Shown piece after piece: positions 37,924-47,138 of a stretch of DNA of 64,000 nt; position 1 is the first letter of the stretch, and each line of letters starts with the position of its first letter. Source of the DNA: Chloroflexota bacterium (lineage in GTDB: Bacteria; Chloroflexota; Dehalococcoidia; Lucifugimonadales; UBA3495); the NCBI GenBank assembly GCA_028875055.1, contig JAPPGG010000007.1, positions 1 to 64,000 of the forward strand, in the 5' to 3' direction. Below the pieces are notes generated by a model. It had not been told where the DNA came from, ran no database searches, and worked only from the letters and a program-made list of their open reading frames with translations. The position numbers were made by a program, and so were the translations under genes.

Positions 37924-39603
37924 CTACAGGCTGGCCTTCCTGCTGTGAATGCCCGTGGCGCCGCTGGGACGGTTGCCCTGCTCCTCCTCAATCTGGGGAG
38001 TCCCGTCCCCTTCCGCGCACCGGACCTCGAAGGTATGGTCGCCGGCCGCGAAGGGCCAGTCGTAGCGCCAGATAACCCAGGTTGTTTCGGAAAGAGGCGA
38101 TCGCAACTGGGCGTCCTGCCAGGGGCCCCCGTCCACCCGCACCTGTACGCCGGAAATACCCCGTGCCCCGGCAAAGGCTATGCCGCCCACCGGCACCAGG
38201 CGCTGCCCGTTTGCCTCAATCACGTCCCGTACTGCCACGGTGTCAATGACAGATGTAGCTTTCACCCGGGCCACTTCGTCCCAGCCCCGTTCCACCCAGT
38301 AGCCTTCCCGGTACTCATCGGTCACTTCGATGTCAACGATCCACTTGGGCTGCTTCATTCCGTAGCGGTCCGGCAGCCAGATACGCAGCGGGAAGCCGTG
38401 GTCGAAGGGCAGTGGCTCTCCGTCCCAGGCGTAGCACAGCATTATCCGTTCGTCCGAGGCTATCAGGTCCAGGGCCACCGTTTCGTAGAAGCCGTCGCCG
38501 GACTTGATGACCAGGTACTTGGCCTGGGGCATCGGCTGTACGTCGGCCAGAATCGACTGGAGCACGGCCCCTGTCCACCAGGTGGTGCTGATCAGGGTCG
38601 TGCCAATCCTGCCCGAGATGCAGGACAGGGTCACATACTGGTCCCGCGAGGGATAGTCGTTGCGGATCTGGTCAATGGTCAGGTCCTTGGGGTTGGCGAC
38701 CCACCCGTGGATGGGCAGTACCCAGTTGGAAATGTCAATGAAGGTGGGCTCGGTACGCAGGAAAACCTGGTAGTGGTCCTCCACCGGCGTGTACTCCGGG
38801 CGGGTGCCCGGAGCCGGGGTAACCGGGTCGCCATCGTTTGGCAAGGGTCGCCGGGGCGGCATCGCGTCCGGAGGCATGGAATCGGCCACCGACTCGGCGA
38901 TGCGGGTCCGCTCTCCCTGCCCCAGGGCGGCGCCCAAACCCGCGCTGGCCACGGTGATGGTGGCGGTGGTAGCGCCCAGCCGGATGAGAAACTGCCGCCG
39001 GTCAATAACGTTCACCGAGCGTTCTTCGTCCTCGGCGCCCTCTACGGAACCCCCGGAGGCCAGGGAAAGCCGCTGCCTCAGATAGCCCAGCCCCAGTCCC
39101 CAGACCAGGAACAGGATGACCAGGACTACGAAAGTTACCACGGGATTCATGGTGGACTGGCCCATTGGCAGGCTGACGATGGTCAGCGGCAGCCCCACGG
39201 CGGCGGCGGTAATGAGCCCCGGCGCTGGCCGGGAGAATACGCTGCCCAGCCAGCCGCCCTGGAAAGCTGCTCCGCCGGCTGCGCGGCCCCTCAATGCCGC
39301 GAACAGGACCGCGCCTGCCGCCACGCCGATGAAGAACACCATCAGCACCGCCGCCACCTGTTCGCTGGTCTTGGCCGCGTCGGCCACGCTCAGGTTGAAC
39401 AGCAGCAGGGTCTCGATCATCATGTCGATGCCGAAGGTAATCAGCGGGCCAGGGGTAACCGTGGCAATCCAGTCAAACAGGGCAAAGGGTACAAAGGGCA
39501 AGTCCAGCAGTTTGTCCGCCAGGTACATCAGTCCCAGCAGGGGCGCCGTGAGCAGGGCGCCGGCCAGTGCTCCCAATCCGACGCTGGGCCAGAATTTCCG
39601 CAT
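37924..39603 (-). CDS. Membrane-anchored sulfite-oxidase-type molybdopterin oxidoreductase
   Basis: N-terminal TM domain, then 'IDISNWVLPIHGWVANPKDLTIDQIRNDYPSRDQYVTLSCISGRIG' (Moco Cys) and 'GYWVERGWDEVARVKATSVID'. Confidence 0.9.
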   Translation of the reverse strand: MRKFWPSVGLGALAGALLTAPLLGLMYLADKLLDLPFVPFALFDWIATVTPGPLITFGIDMMIETLLLFNLSVADAAKTSEQVAAVLMVFFIGVAAGAVLFAALRGRAAGGAAFQGGWLGSVFSRPAPGLITAAAVGLPLTIVSLPMGQSTMNPVVTFVVLVILFLVWGLGLGYLRQRLSLASGGSVEGAEDEERSVNVIDRRQFLIRLGATTATITVASAGLGAALGQGERTRIAESVADSMPPDAMPPRRPLPNDGDPVTPAPGTRPEYTPVEDHYQVFLRTEPTFIDISNWVLPIHGWVANPKDLTIDQIRNDYPSRDQYVTLSCISGRIGTTLISTTWWTGAVLQSILADVQPMPQAKYLVIKSGDGFYETVALDLIASDERIMLCYAWDGEPLPFDHGFPLRIWLPDRYGMKQPKWIVDIEVTDEYREGYWVERGWDEVARVKATSVIDTVAVRDVIEANGQRLVPVGGIAFAGARGISGVQVRVDGGPWQDAQLRSPLSETTWVIWRYDWPFAAGDHTFEVRCAEGDGTPQIEEEQGNRPSGATGIHSRKASL

Positions 39604-39827
39604 TGATAACACCTCTCGCAACGCCCCGCTCCTTCGCCTGAAGGGAGCCGTCTCCAGCCCCGTCAGCCGAGGGGCGTTCTCTCTTGGTAACCCGTTCCAA
39701 AGCCGAGGGTCGAAACAACAGCCTCTTACGATTGCCCAATTCCCGTAACCATTGTATTTGCCGGGGGCTTCGGCATTTATAGTAAAATCGGCTTCTACCT
39801 GCTATTTTATCCCAAAGAGTGCAGTTG

Positions 39828-41030
39828 ATGAACAAGAGAGTCTTCTTGCCGCTCCTGGCCTTCCTGCTCGTTTTCCTCGTGTCCTGCAGCAACGCGGCCG
39901 ATGAGGACAGCGGCCGGAATCTCGCCCTCACGAACTACGCGTCGGGCAATGCGGCTCTCCCATCCCCTGCCGGCGCAGCCGCAACCGCCGGGCAGCCTGC
40001 CCAATACTACGCCTACCCCGCCTCGGCGGTTCCATCGCCCTTCGCCGACTACGGTGGCGGAGGAACCGGTCTGCCGGCCAGCTTCCTGGGCCAGGACCTC
40101 CTGGGGCCAGGACAGGAACCCGCAACCCAGGCGCGGCTGATCCTCGAGGTGGACTCGGTGGAGGGTGCGGCTCTACAGGTCCGGTCCATTGCGGCCAGCC
40201 TGGATGGCTACGTGGAGCGAATGGCCAGCTCCGGAGGTTCCTTCTCGCCCCGGTCCGACATCATTCTCAAGGTGCCCCAGGGCCAGTTCGATTCTTTCAT
40301 GAAGCGCGTCGAGTTGCTGGGAGTGGTCCAGTACCGCAGCCTGGGCGGCGAAGACGTGACCGACCAGCACGTTGACCTGGCGGCCCGTCTGTCCACCCTC
40401 AGGAAGGAGGAACAGGGGCTCATTGCCCTCCTCGACCGCGGCAGTTCCGTTGCCGAGCTGCTGGGCGTGGAACGGGAACTGTCCCGCGCGAGGACCGATA
40501 TCGAGCTGACGCAGTGGCAACTGGAACTGCTGGAGCGGCAGGTGGACCTGGCTGCCATCCACGTCTCCCTGTTCCCCCGTGGCACGGCAATGGTCGTTGG
40601 CCCGACGGCCAGCTTTACCGTGGAAGCCGCCGGCGTGGATGCCCGTCTCGCTGAAGTGCAGCAGTTCGCCGCCGACCGCCTGGGGCAGATAGACGAAATC
40701 TACCTGTCTTCCTCCGGCGAGTCGCAAATGGCCCGGGTAACCTTCCGCGTATATTCCGACGACTTTTCCCGAGCGACCCAGTTCGTTGAACGCCAGGGCC
40801 GGGTTACAGACCGCGAACTGCTTGACCGGCGTGATCCCCGGGTCGGGACCAGGTCCCAGCAGCGAACGCCCAACGCCACCTTCCAGGTAACCTACGTGGA
40901 CAGTTCCTCCGGCGTCAGTCCCTGGGTCCTCATCCTGGCAATTGTCGGAATTCTGTTTCTGGCCGGCGTCATCGCCTACCTGATGAGGGCGGCCTACACG
41001 CGGGGCCGGAGGCGGGGCAGCTTCATTTAG
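39828..41030 (+). CDS. DUF4349 lipoprotein
   Basis: Lipobox 'FLVSC'; 'SVEGAALQVRSIAASLDGYVERMASSGG...ILKVPQGQFDSFMKRVELLGVVQYRSLGGEDVTDQHVDLAARL'; C-terminal TM. Confidence 0.9.
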   Translation: MNKRVFLPLLAFLLVFLVSCSNAADEDSGRNLALTNYASGNAALPSPAGAAATAGQPAQYYAYPASAVPSPFADYGGGGTGLPASFLGQDLLGPGQEPATQARLILEVDSVEGAALQVRSIAASLDGYVERMASSGGSFSPRSDIILKVPQGQFDSFMKRVELLGVVQYRSLGGEDVTDQHVDLAARLSTLRKEEQGLIALLDRGSSVAELLGVERELSRARTDIELTQWQLELLERQVDLAAIHVSLFPRGTAMVVGPTASFTVEAAGVDARLAEVQQFAADRLGQIDEIYLSSSGESQMARVTFRVYSDDFSRATQFVERQGRVTDRELLDRRDPRVGTRSQQRTPNATFQVTYVDSSSGVSPWVLILAIVGILFLAGVIAYLMRAAYTRGRRRGSFI

Positions 41031-41063
41031 GTGGAGTTGCTTTTGGGCTGACCTGTTAAATTG

Positions 41064-41089
41064 CAGGGGCAGTTCGCGAGCTGCCCTTG
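41064..41089. repeat. Hairpin around gggcagttcgcgagctgccc
   Basis: Nearly continuous pairing through tcgcga centre, intergenic. Confidence 0.55.
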
Positions 41090-41329
41090 TCCCCGTTGCG
41101 GTATCCCGTTGCCCTGGCGGACCGCCGAAATTCCAGGCCTGCACCCGGGCTGTAAGAGTTCAGAGTTGGTTGGATTTCCGCGCCAGCCAGCCCCGTCATA
41201 CGGACGAAAGCCGGTATCCAGGGATCCTTGCTGTGCTTGATCTGTATTCACTGCCAGCCTTGCTGGATTCCGAATTGCGCCGAAATGGCGTGTTCCAGAC
41301 CTCCGTGAATATCAACCCTGAACAGTGAT

Positions 41330-41356
41330 GGGCAGGTCACCACCCTGTACCTGCCC
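41330..41356. repeat. Palindrome gggcaggt-N11-acctgccc
   Basis: 8-bp perfect arms; shares 'ggcaggtcaccacc' with 2294-2311 element. Confidence 0.6.
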
Positions 41357-41447
41357 CTGCTTCCCCGCTATAATCCCGTCAGAAACCTCTTGGTTCAGCC
41401 CAAGACAGAAACAGCAGCACAGAAACAGCAGCAAGGGACGGTAAACT

Positions 41448-41900
41448 ATGGCAGACGGCACGTATGTAGAGTGGGTCCACGGTTCCACCATGCAGGTCGA
41501 GTATCTGAGTCGCATAACTTCGGTTCGCCACACCGGCCCCTTCGTCCGCATAGAGGGCGCCGGCGGGCAGAATACCTGGGTCCACTTCCCCATACCCACC
41601 CTGGCGGTTTCCAACGGCAAGGCTACCCGGGCCCAGGCTGCCCTGGTAAGCTTCCGCACCCGCTCCCACGCCACCGTCCACGAGGTCATCGTGTACGACG
41701 GCGAGAAGCGGATTGCCGAGCACATGGCGGTGGATATGCAGGGCGATAACCTGGACGCCCGCTTCGAGATTCCCGACTCCCCCGAGGTTCAGAAGGGCCT
41801 CAACGTGACGGTGGGGGTTACCTTCGCCGACGGAGCCCCGGATACCCGCTCCATGCAGATAGAGATTGTAGGCGTGGGAATCGAGTTCTCCGGCCAGTAG
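41448..41900 (+). CDS. Hypothetical beta-rich protein
   Basis: 150 aa ORF with start 'MADGTYVEWVHGSTMQVEY'; strong coding character. Confidence 0.7.
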   Translation: MADGTYVEWVHGSTMQVEYLSRITSVRHTGPFVRIEGAGGQNTWVHFPIPTLAVSNGKATRAQAALVSFRTRSHATVHEVIVYDGEKRIAEHMAVDMQGDNLDARFEIPDSPEVQKGLNVTVGVTFADGAPDTRSMQIEIVGVGIEFSGQ

Positions 41901-42255
41901 GCTCCAATCCGCGAACGGGCACGAGTATCAATAGGCAGTTGCTGTCTTGGGATAAATTCCCCCTCATTAAGCGGAGCAGGTCGTCTTTCCGCCGGTAGTA
42001 GTTTCTGATTCATCAGTCAGGCTTCTGTGCCAGCAATTGCCTAGCTTCAATGCAAGGCATGACAACTATTGTGGTCAAGTCAACAAGTCGCATTTGATTC
42101 GTCCCTATTATCACGAAGCGACTGTGGACTTAGGCACACTCTTTGGATAGCATTTGCTATAGGCATAATGGTTTCTATGACAGACTAGCCAGCACTCTCC
42201 GCATATTTGTTGAGAGTCAACTGGCTGGCCAGACCTGCCAAAGGAGTGAACGGGC

Positions 42256-42534
42256 ATGGCATCTCAAGTGATACCGGTCAATGTTCGTAATAGCGCTACG
42301 GGAAAAGTATGGTTCGCTAGCGAGGTCATGTACGGACAATTGGGTAGGGGGGATAATCCCGAAGAAGCGCTGACCAACCTGATGGAGTCCATCAAGGTAA
42401 TTCTCCCTGCAGAAACACCAGTGTTCGTCATACGTTCCGTGGATATGAACTTCCCCACGGCCAAAAGTGTAACTGAGTTTTCTGAATGGATGAAGAACAT
42501 CCACGAGTGGGAGGCAAGCAGTGCCGTCCGATGA
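42256..42534 (+). CDS. HicB-like fold hypothetical protein
   Basis: 'GKVWFASEVMYGQLGRGDNPEEALTNLMESIKVIL' resembles HicB 'GDTPEEALxN'. Confidence 0.55.
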   Translation: MASQVIPVNVRNSATGKVWFASEVMYGQLGRGDNPEEALTNLMESIKVILPAETPVFVIRSVDMNFPTAKSVTEFSEWMKNIHEWEASSAVR

Positions 42535-42739
42535 GGAGCGGTTCGCTGAACTAGAAGCGGAACTGGGGAGACTGCAAGAGAGATTGCAGGGACTGGAAAT
42601 CAGAGGAGAGTATCTCGCTACAAGGGAGGATGTAGAAAAGGCAAAATCCGACATAACGAAGACTATAGTTGCTTTAAGTGCGGGCTTTGCTTCTCTACTG
42701 TTCGCTGGTCTTGGTCTAACGGTTGCAATCATACAATAG
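42521..42739 (+). CDS. Small coiled-coil/TM protein
   Basis: 72 aa; overlaps previous ORF by 14 nt; C-terminal TM; followed by a terminator-like hairpin. Confidence 0.5.
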   Translation: MPSDEERFAELEAELGRLQERLQGLEIRGEYLATREDVEKAKSDITKTIVALSAGFASLLFAGLGLTVAIIQ

Positions 42740-42749
42740 GTACAATCAA

Positions 42750-42782
42750 ACATCCTGCCAGCATCGGCAGGATGTTCCTTTT
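42750..42782 (+). terminator. Rho-independent terminator-like hairpin acatcctgcc-agcatc-ggcaggatgt-tccttttgg
   Basis: 10-bp perfect stem with T-rich tail. Confidence 0.75.
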
Positions 42783-42861
42783 GGTGGGAGTGGTCGATAC
42801 TTCCCAGCTCGCCACTAAGGAAGGGTTCAAGGCACGTGCTTAGAGCAAGATGTGATGAATC

Positions 42862-44103
42862 TCACAGCAGCCCCGCCAGGCTGAACAGCCACCCCAGCGC
42901 TCCCGCCCCCACTATCACCAGGGGCGCGGGAACCCGGAAGAACATAACCGCCCCGAAGGAGAGCAGGGCGATTACTGCGCCTGCCGTGCCGGGGTCGGCC
43001 CGCTGCCACAGCAGGAACACCACGCCCACCACCAGCCCTATGGCGGTGGCGTTGACGCCCACCAGGGCGATGCGCACCCACGGATACCGTCGCAGCTGCT
43101 CCCAGAAGGGCAGCACTCCGTAGATTATCAACACGCCCGGCAGGAACAGTCCCACGAAGGCCAGCAACAGCCCCGGCACGCCACCGGCCACCGCTCCCAG
43201 GTATGCGCTGAAGCTGAACAACGGCCCGGGCAGCGCCAGCATCAGCGCCAGTCCGTCCAGGAACTGCTGCTCCGTAACCCAGCCCGGTTCCACCACCTCG
43301 GCGCTGAGCATGGGCAGGACCACCTGTCCCCCGCCGAAAATCAGCGACCCCGTCCGGTAGAAGGACTCCAGCAGTTGCAGCCAGGACTGGTCCAGCGCCA
43401 GCCGCGCCACAATCAGGCCGCCCAGCAGGCCGAAAAACAGCGCCAGCAGCAGGACGCCGGCCGCCCGGCTGATGCCCAGGTTGTCCAGGGGTACGCTGGA
43501 TGCGTTTTCCGAGTCGTGGCGTTGAGCGCGCAGGGCCACAGCGGTTATCGCCCCGCCCAGGGCCAGCGTGGCGGGAAAGGCCCACGGCTGCTGCAACAGG
43601 ATTGTTACCACCGCCCCCAGCAGCATCAGCCCCATGGTCAGCCGGGTCCTGATTACCGCCGTACCCAGCCTCCATGCCGCCACCGCCACCAGCGCCACCG
43701 TGGCCGACTGAACGCCGTCCAGCCAGTCGGGTCGCGCTCCCCCGTCCAGGAAGGTAGCCACGCCCAGGCCGGCCAGGGCCATGATGGTGGCTGCCGGATA
43801 GAGAAAAAGCAGGAAGGCCAGCAGCCCGCCCAGGGGGCCGGCCCGGGCGGTGCCTACCGCCACTACCATCTGGGTGGAAGTAGGACCGGGCAGCCCCTGG
43901 CCCAGTCCCAGCAACTCCACAAACTGCTGCTCGTCCAGCCAGCCCCGGCGGGCCACGAACCGCTCCTGCAGCAGGGCGATGTGGGCCTGGGGTCCCCCGA
44001 AGGCTATCCAGCCCAGGGGCAGGAAGGCCCACCCAACCTCGGCAAGGCGACGGGCCAGGGTTGGATTGGGTCGTGTTTCACTTTCAGTGGGATCGTAGGC
44101 CAT
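42862..44103 (-). CDS. chrA: Chromate transporter, long-chain (ChrA-like)
   Basis: 413 aa; 'WIAFGGPQAHIALLQERFV', 'LGLGQGLPGPTSTQM', second-half repeat 'LIFGGGQVVLPMLSAEVVEPGWVTEQQFLDGLALMLALPGPLFSFSAYLG'. Confidence 0.94.
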   Translation of the reverse strand: MAYDPTESETRPNPTLARRLAEVGWAFLPLGWIAFGGPQAHIALLQERFVARRGWLDEQQFVELLGLGQGLPGPTSTQMVVAVGTARAGPLGGLLAFLLFLYPAATIMALAGLGVATFLDGGARPDWLDGVQSATVALVAVAAWRLGTAVIRTRLTMGLMLLGAVVTILLQQPWAFPATLALGGAITAVALRAQRHDSENASSVPLDNLGISRAAGVLLLALFFGLLGGLIVARLALDQSWLQLLESFYRTGSLIFGGGQVVLPMLSAEVVEPGWVTEQQFLDGLALMLALPGPLFSFSAYLGAVAGGVPGLLLAFVGLFLPGVLIIYGVLPFWEQLRRYPWVRIALVGVNATAIGLVVGVVFLLWQRADPGTAGAVIALLSFGAVMFFRVPAPLVIVGAGALGWLFSLAGLL

Positions 44104-44452
44104 CGACAGCTACCTCTCTCCCCGTAAACCTCTCCGTCCTATGAAACTGTCTCAAAGGTACCGCCCCCCCTTGACCGGCAAAAGCCAGGATGGGGGTGCC
44201 CGGCAGCCTTGCGCCATCTTTGCTCAATAGGGGCCGGAATTCTCAACCTGTTTTGAGACAGTTCCCTGGAGCCTGGTTCCGGGGAATTGTACCCGCTGCG
44301 TCCGCTCCAGGCCATTGCTCTCCCCCACCTGGACTGCCTCAGGCGGCGGACTCAGCCATTTTGGCCTGGCAATACCCGGGGCAACCAATCTCCCAGGCCC
44401 TGCGGACTACCTCGGAAGGCGACAGTTAAGCCTTGACAAGCCGCCAAACGTT

Positions 44453-44470
44453 ATAGAACAATTGTTCTAT
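44453..44470. promoter_or_regulatory. 18-bp perfect palindrome ATAGAACAATTGTTCTAT (LexA/SOS-box-like, GAAC-N4-GTTC)
   Basis: Direct reading; TTGACA at 44433-44438; 24 bp upstream of ORF start at 44494. Confidence 0.7.
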
Positions 44471-44493
44471 CTTGGACATATCGGGGGTTACCA

Positions 44494-44808
44494 TTGAATA
44501 AACTCTTGCTCAAGGCCTGTCGCAGGTGTAGCGGCGACCTGACCCTGGACGGCGACGACTGGATTTGCCTTCAGTGTGGCGCGTATCACTACGTTGGACT
44601 GTATCCACCTGGAGAAACTGCCTCATTGGCCAGCTTCAGCCACATATTGCAGTCGGGATCTGGCCCCGATGCCGGCCCGCGCAGCATCCCGGACATCAAC
44701 AGGAGCGCCGCGACAGGAATCCGGACGGTCAATACCGGTCAGGGAGTTTCTGAAGCTGGCGGCCAGGCGTCCGTCGTCAGACCGTGGATGTCGGCGGTCC
44801 TCCGATGA
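44494..44808 (+). CDS. Small zinc-ribbon protein (N-terminal CxxC...CxxC)
   Basis: TTG start; 'LKACRRCSGDLTLDGDDWICLQCGAYHYVG'; the C-terminal extent is uncertain. Confidence 0.55.
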   Translation: MNKLLLKACRRCSGDLTLDGDDWICLQCGAYHYVGLYPPGETASLASFSHILQSGSGPDAGPRSIPDINRSAATGIRTVNTGQGVSEAGGQASVVRPWMSAVLR

Positions 44809-44920
44809 TGGCTCCGGTGGGTCTCCTCTGGTACTGGGCTAGGCCTGTATCCTGCCCAGCCTCCATCGCGAGCCCGGTGGTGGACGTGTACGCAGGGAGC
44901 GTCATCAGTTGGAGAATGCC

Positions 44921-45409
44921 ATGACGGTGCTGGCCCTTGATGCGGGGGTTCGCGAAACAGGCTGGGCCATCTTCCTTCCCGGCGGAACCATTGAAACAGG
45001 CATAATCCGGCTTTCCCGCAGCCGCACCCTGGACTCCGCCAGCAGGGTGAGCCAGCTGGTGGAAAGGCTGGACAGTCTGGCAGCCTCGTGGCGTCCTCAA
45101 GTGGTTGCCTACGGTCAGCCCTCGGGCATACGCTGGCCGGAGCCATCCCTGGAACTGCTGGATTCCTCCCTGGTGAAGTGGGCGTCAAAACGCCAGCTGG
45201 TCCTCCACACCTATCCTGCCCAGGAGGTGCGGACCGCAATCGCGCGTCATTCCCGGGTCCCGCCCGACCAGCTGGCCTACGCGATAATGCGGAGGTTAAG
45301 GTTGATTGGAGTCCGAAAGTCCACTCCCGAATGGGAAGCGCTGGCCATCGGCTACTACCACCTTCAAAGCATTGCTGCCCATGATCCGGACGGCGAGCCC
45401 CGCGGGTAG
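44921..45409 (+). CDS. RuvC-like (RNase H fold) resolvase-type protein
   Basis: 'MTVLALDAGVRETGWAIFLPGGTIETGIIRL...PQVVAYGQPSGIRWPEPSLELLDSSLVKWASKRQLVLHTYPAQEVRTAI'. Confidence 0.7.
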   Translation: MTVLALDAGVRETGWAIFLPGGTIETGIIRLSRSRTLDSASRVSQLVERLDSLAASWRPQVVAYGQPSGIRWPEPSLELLDSSLVKWASKRQLVLHTYPAQEVRTAIARHSRVPPDQLAYAIMRRLRLIGVRKSTPEWEALAIGYYHLQSIAAHDPDGEPRG

Positions 45410-45629
45410 GGTACGCACATACCAGGAGCCGGGCAGTGAAATGACCCGGCTCAGTGGCTAACTCCCCAACCAACGGCTCAATACAAAATGAGGTCAAATG
45501 AGATCAGATTAAGTCAAAAATGGTTTTTTCCCTGGTACTGCGGGAACGGTCCGGGGATGATGGTCAAATCCGGTACCGCCACTGTGTATAATGGGAACCG
45601 CCGCAATAGAATCGGGGAGGTCAGAGCCC

Positions 45630-45983
45630 ATGCCTATAATCCAGCGTCCCTACGTGCCCCCGGAAGACCAGCCGCCCCAGGAAGAAAGCTACGTCAACCC
45701 GGGCGATACCCAGGTTACAGAGGCTTCCGGAGAACCCATAACTTTTTACTGCGATTCCTTCCACATTTACAGCAGCCTCTACTCGGCAGTGCTCTTCTTC
45801 GGGGAGCAGATGGAGGAGCGGGAACCCATTCTGCGGGCCCGCATCAAGGTAAGCCCCCAGATGCTCAAAGCCTTCGCCCTGCTTGCCAACAAGCACGTCC
45901 GTGACTATGAAGAGGCCGTGGGCCCCATAACCCTGCCCGAACAGGTTTACAACGCCTGGGATATTGAGGTAGAGCAGAAGTAG
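45630..45983 (+). CDS. DUF3467-like protein
   Basis: 'FYCDSFHIYSSLYSAVLFFGEQ...ARIKVSPQMLKAFALLANKHVRDYEEAVGPITLPEQVYN'. Confidence 0.7.
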   Translation: MPIIQRPYVPPEDQPPQEESYVNPGDTQVTEASGEPITFYCDSFHIYSSLYSAVLFFGEQMEEREPILRARIKVSPQMLKAFALLANKHVRDYEEAVGPITLPEQVYNAWDIEVEQK

Positions 45984-46003
45984 GGAGCAACGGAGTTGCT
46001 TAT

Positions 46004-46447
46004 ATGAGCGCTGAGAACTTGCCCGGATTTCCGGCAATAAACAGGCCTCCGGGTGAAAAATTGACATTGCCCGGTTCCACAATCGGAGGGGAAGTGGGGA
46101 CTTTCTACGTAGATTTTACGGTGTGGAACAGGGAAGGAACCCGTTCCCAGACATTGAATGGGCTGGTGGACACCGGCGCCTTATACCCGCAGGTACCGGC
46201 CAACATTCTCGAAGATCTGGGGGTGGAACGGGAGTTCTCGGAAATATTCCGATTGGCCGACGGAACCTGGCGTGAACTCGCCGTCGGCCTGGCAACCATG
46301 GAATTGGAAGGGCAGAGTCGTAGTGTTTACACCATATTCGGCCCCGAAGGTAGCAGCGTATTGCTCGGAGCCCTGGCGTTGGAGACTTTTGCCTTGGCTG
46401 CCGACGCCCGGAACCAGTGTTTGATTCCGGCAGACTTGACGCTATGA
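46004..46447 (+). CDS. Retropepsin-like aspartic protease (clan AA)
   Basis: 'SQTLNGLVDTGALYPQVPANILEDLGVE' (D-T-G active site), '...VLLGALALETFALAADA'. Confidence 0.85.
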   Translation: MSAENLPGFPAINRPPGEKLTLPGSTIGGEVGTFYVDFTVWNREGTRSQTLNGLVDTGALYPQVPANILEDLGVEREFSEIFRLADGTWRELAVGLATMELEGQSRSVYTIFGPEGSSVLLGALALETFALAADARNQCLIPADLTL

Positions 46448-46493
46448 GATGCTTGGTGTATCTCAGGGACCAAAATTAATCGCTGAGGTTTCC

Positions 46494-47015
46494 ATGTCCT
46501 CAACAAAGATGGAGCCCACACGGGAACCCGAAGACAACCGCAGGCTGACGGAGCATGACTCCATACCGGTCCACATCGAGTCTGAAATGGACGTGGCGAC
46601 GCCCGCCGACTGGGACTGGCGTATTATCGGGGCCAGCCAGCCCAACGCCGCCGTCTTCCACATCAACCACAGCGACGTTACCCAGGTCAAGGTGGATGCC
46701 CTGGGCCCGCAGGACTCGCCCCCGGATGCCCCCTTCGTGGTCAAGAAAGACATTCCGGTACTGATAATCGACACCCTGGACCAGTACTGGGCCGGGGAGT
46801 CGCGCACCAGGCTGCCCCTCCAGGGCTTGCGGGTGCCGGTCGCCGGGGATACGGAAGCCGAGGCCAAGCAAAAGCTGGCGGCCGACCTGGCTGCCCAGTT
46901 GCGCCTGCTGTTGTTGCTCTCCTCCTCCCGCTCGGGAAACATCGCCCCGGAGTTAAAGGCCAATCTAATCTACCTGGACTCAGTACTCGGATTGCGGGAC
47001 AGGACATCCGATTAG
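46494..47015 (+). CDS. Hypothetical protein
   Basis: 173 aa from 'MSSTKMEPTREPED'; coding character, followed by terminator. Confidence 0.6.
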   Translation: MSSTKMEPTREPEDNRRLTEHDSIPVHIESEMDVATPADWDWRIIGASQPNAAVFHINHSDVTQVKVDALGPQDSPPDAPFVVKKDIPVLIIDTLDQYWAGESRTRLPLQGLRVPVAGDTEAEAKQKLAADLAAQLRLLLLLSSSRSGNIAPELKANLIYLDSVLGLRDRTSD

Positions 47016-47078
47016 GCCAACGGCCAAGCCGCCTCAAGCCCGACCTGCCCGCTTTCCCACCATCTGAGCCAACGAAAA

Positions 47079-47106
47079 CGCCGGAGGGTTTCATGACCCT
47101 CCGGCG
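47079..47106. terminator. Bidirectional terminator-like hairpin cgccggaggg...ccctccggcg
   Basis: 10-bp perfect stem between convergent genes, AAAA on the 5' side. Confidence 0.75.
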
Positions 47107-47138
47107 CTTCGTATCTTTGCGTCCCAGGGTCATGGCCA

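Noticed and set aside
37945-39606. 553-aa plus-strand ORF
   Set aside because: Antisense shadow of the molybdopterin oxidoreductase (37924-39603, minus); Gly/His/Gln-rich low-complexity translation typical of high-GC antisense frames.
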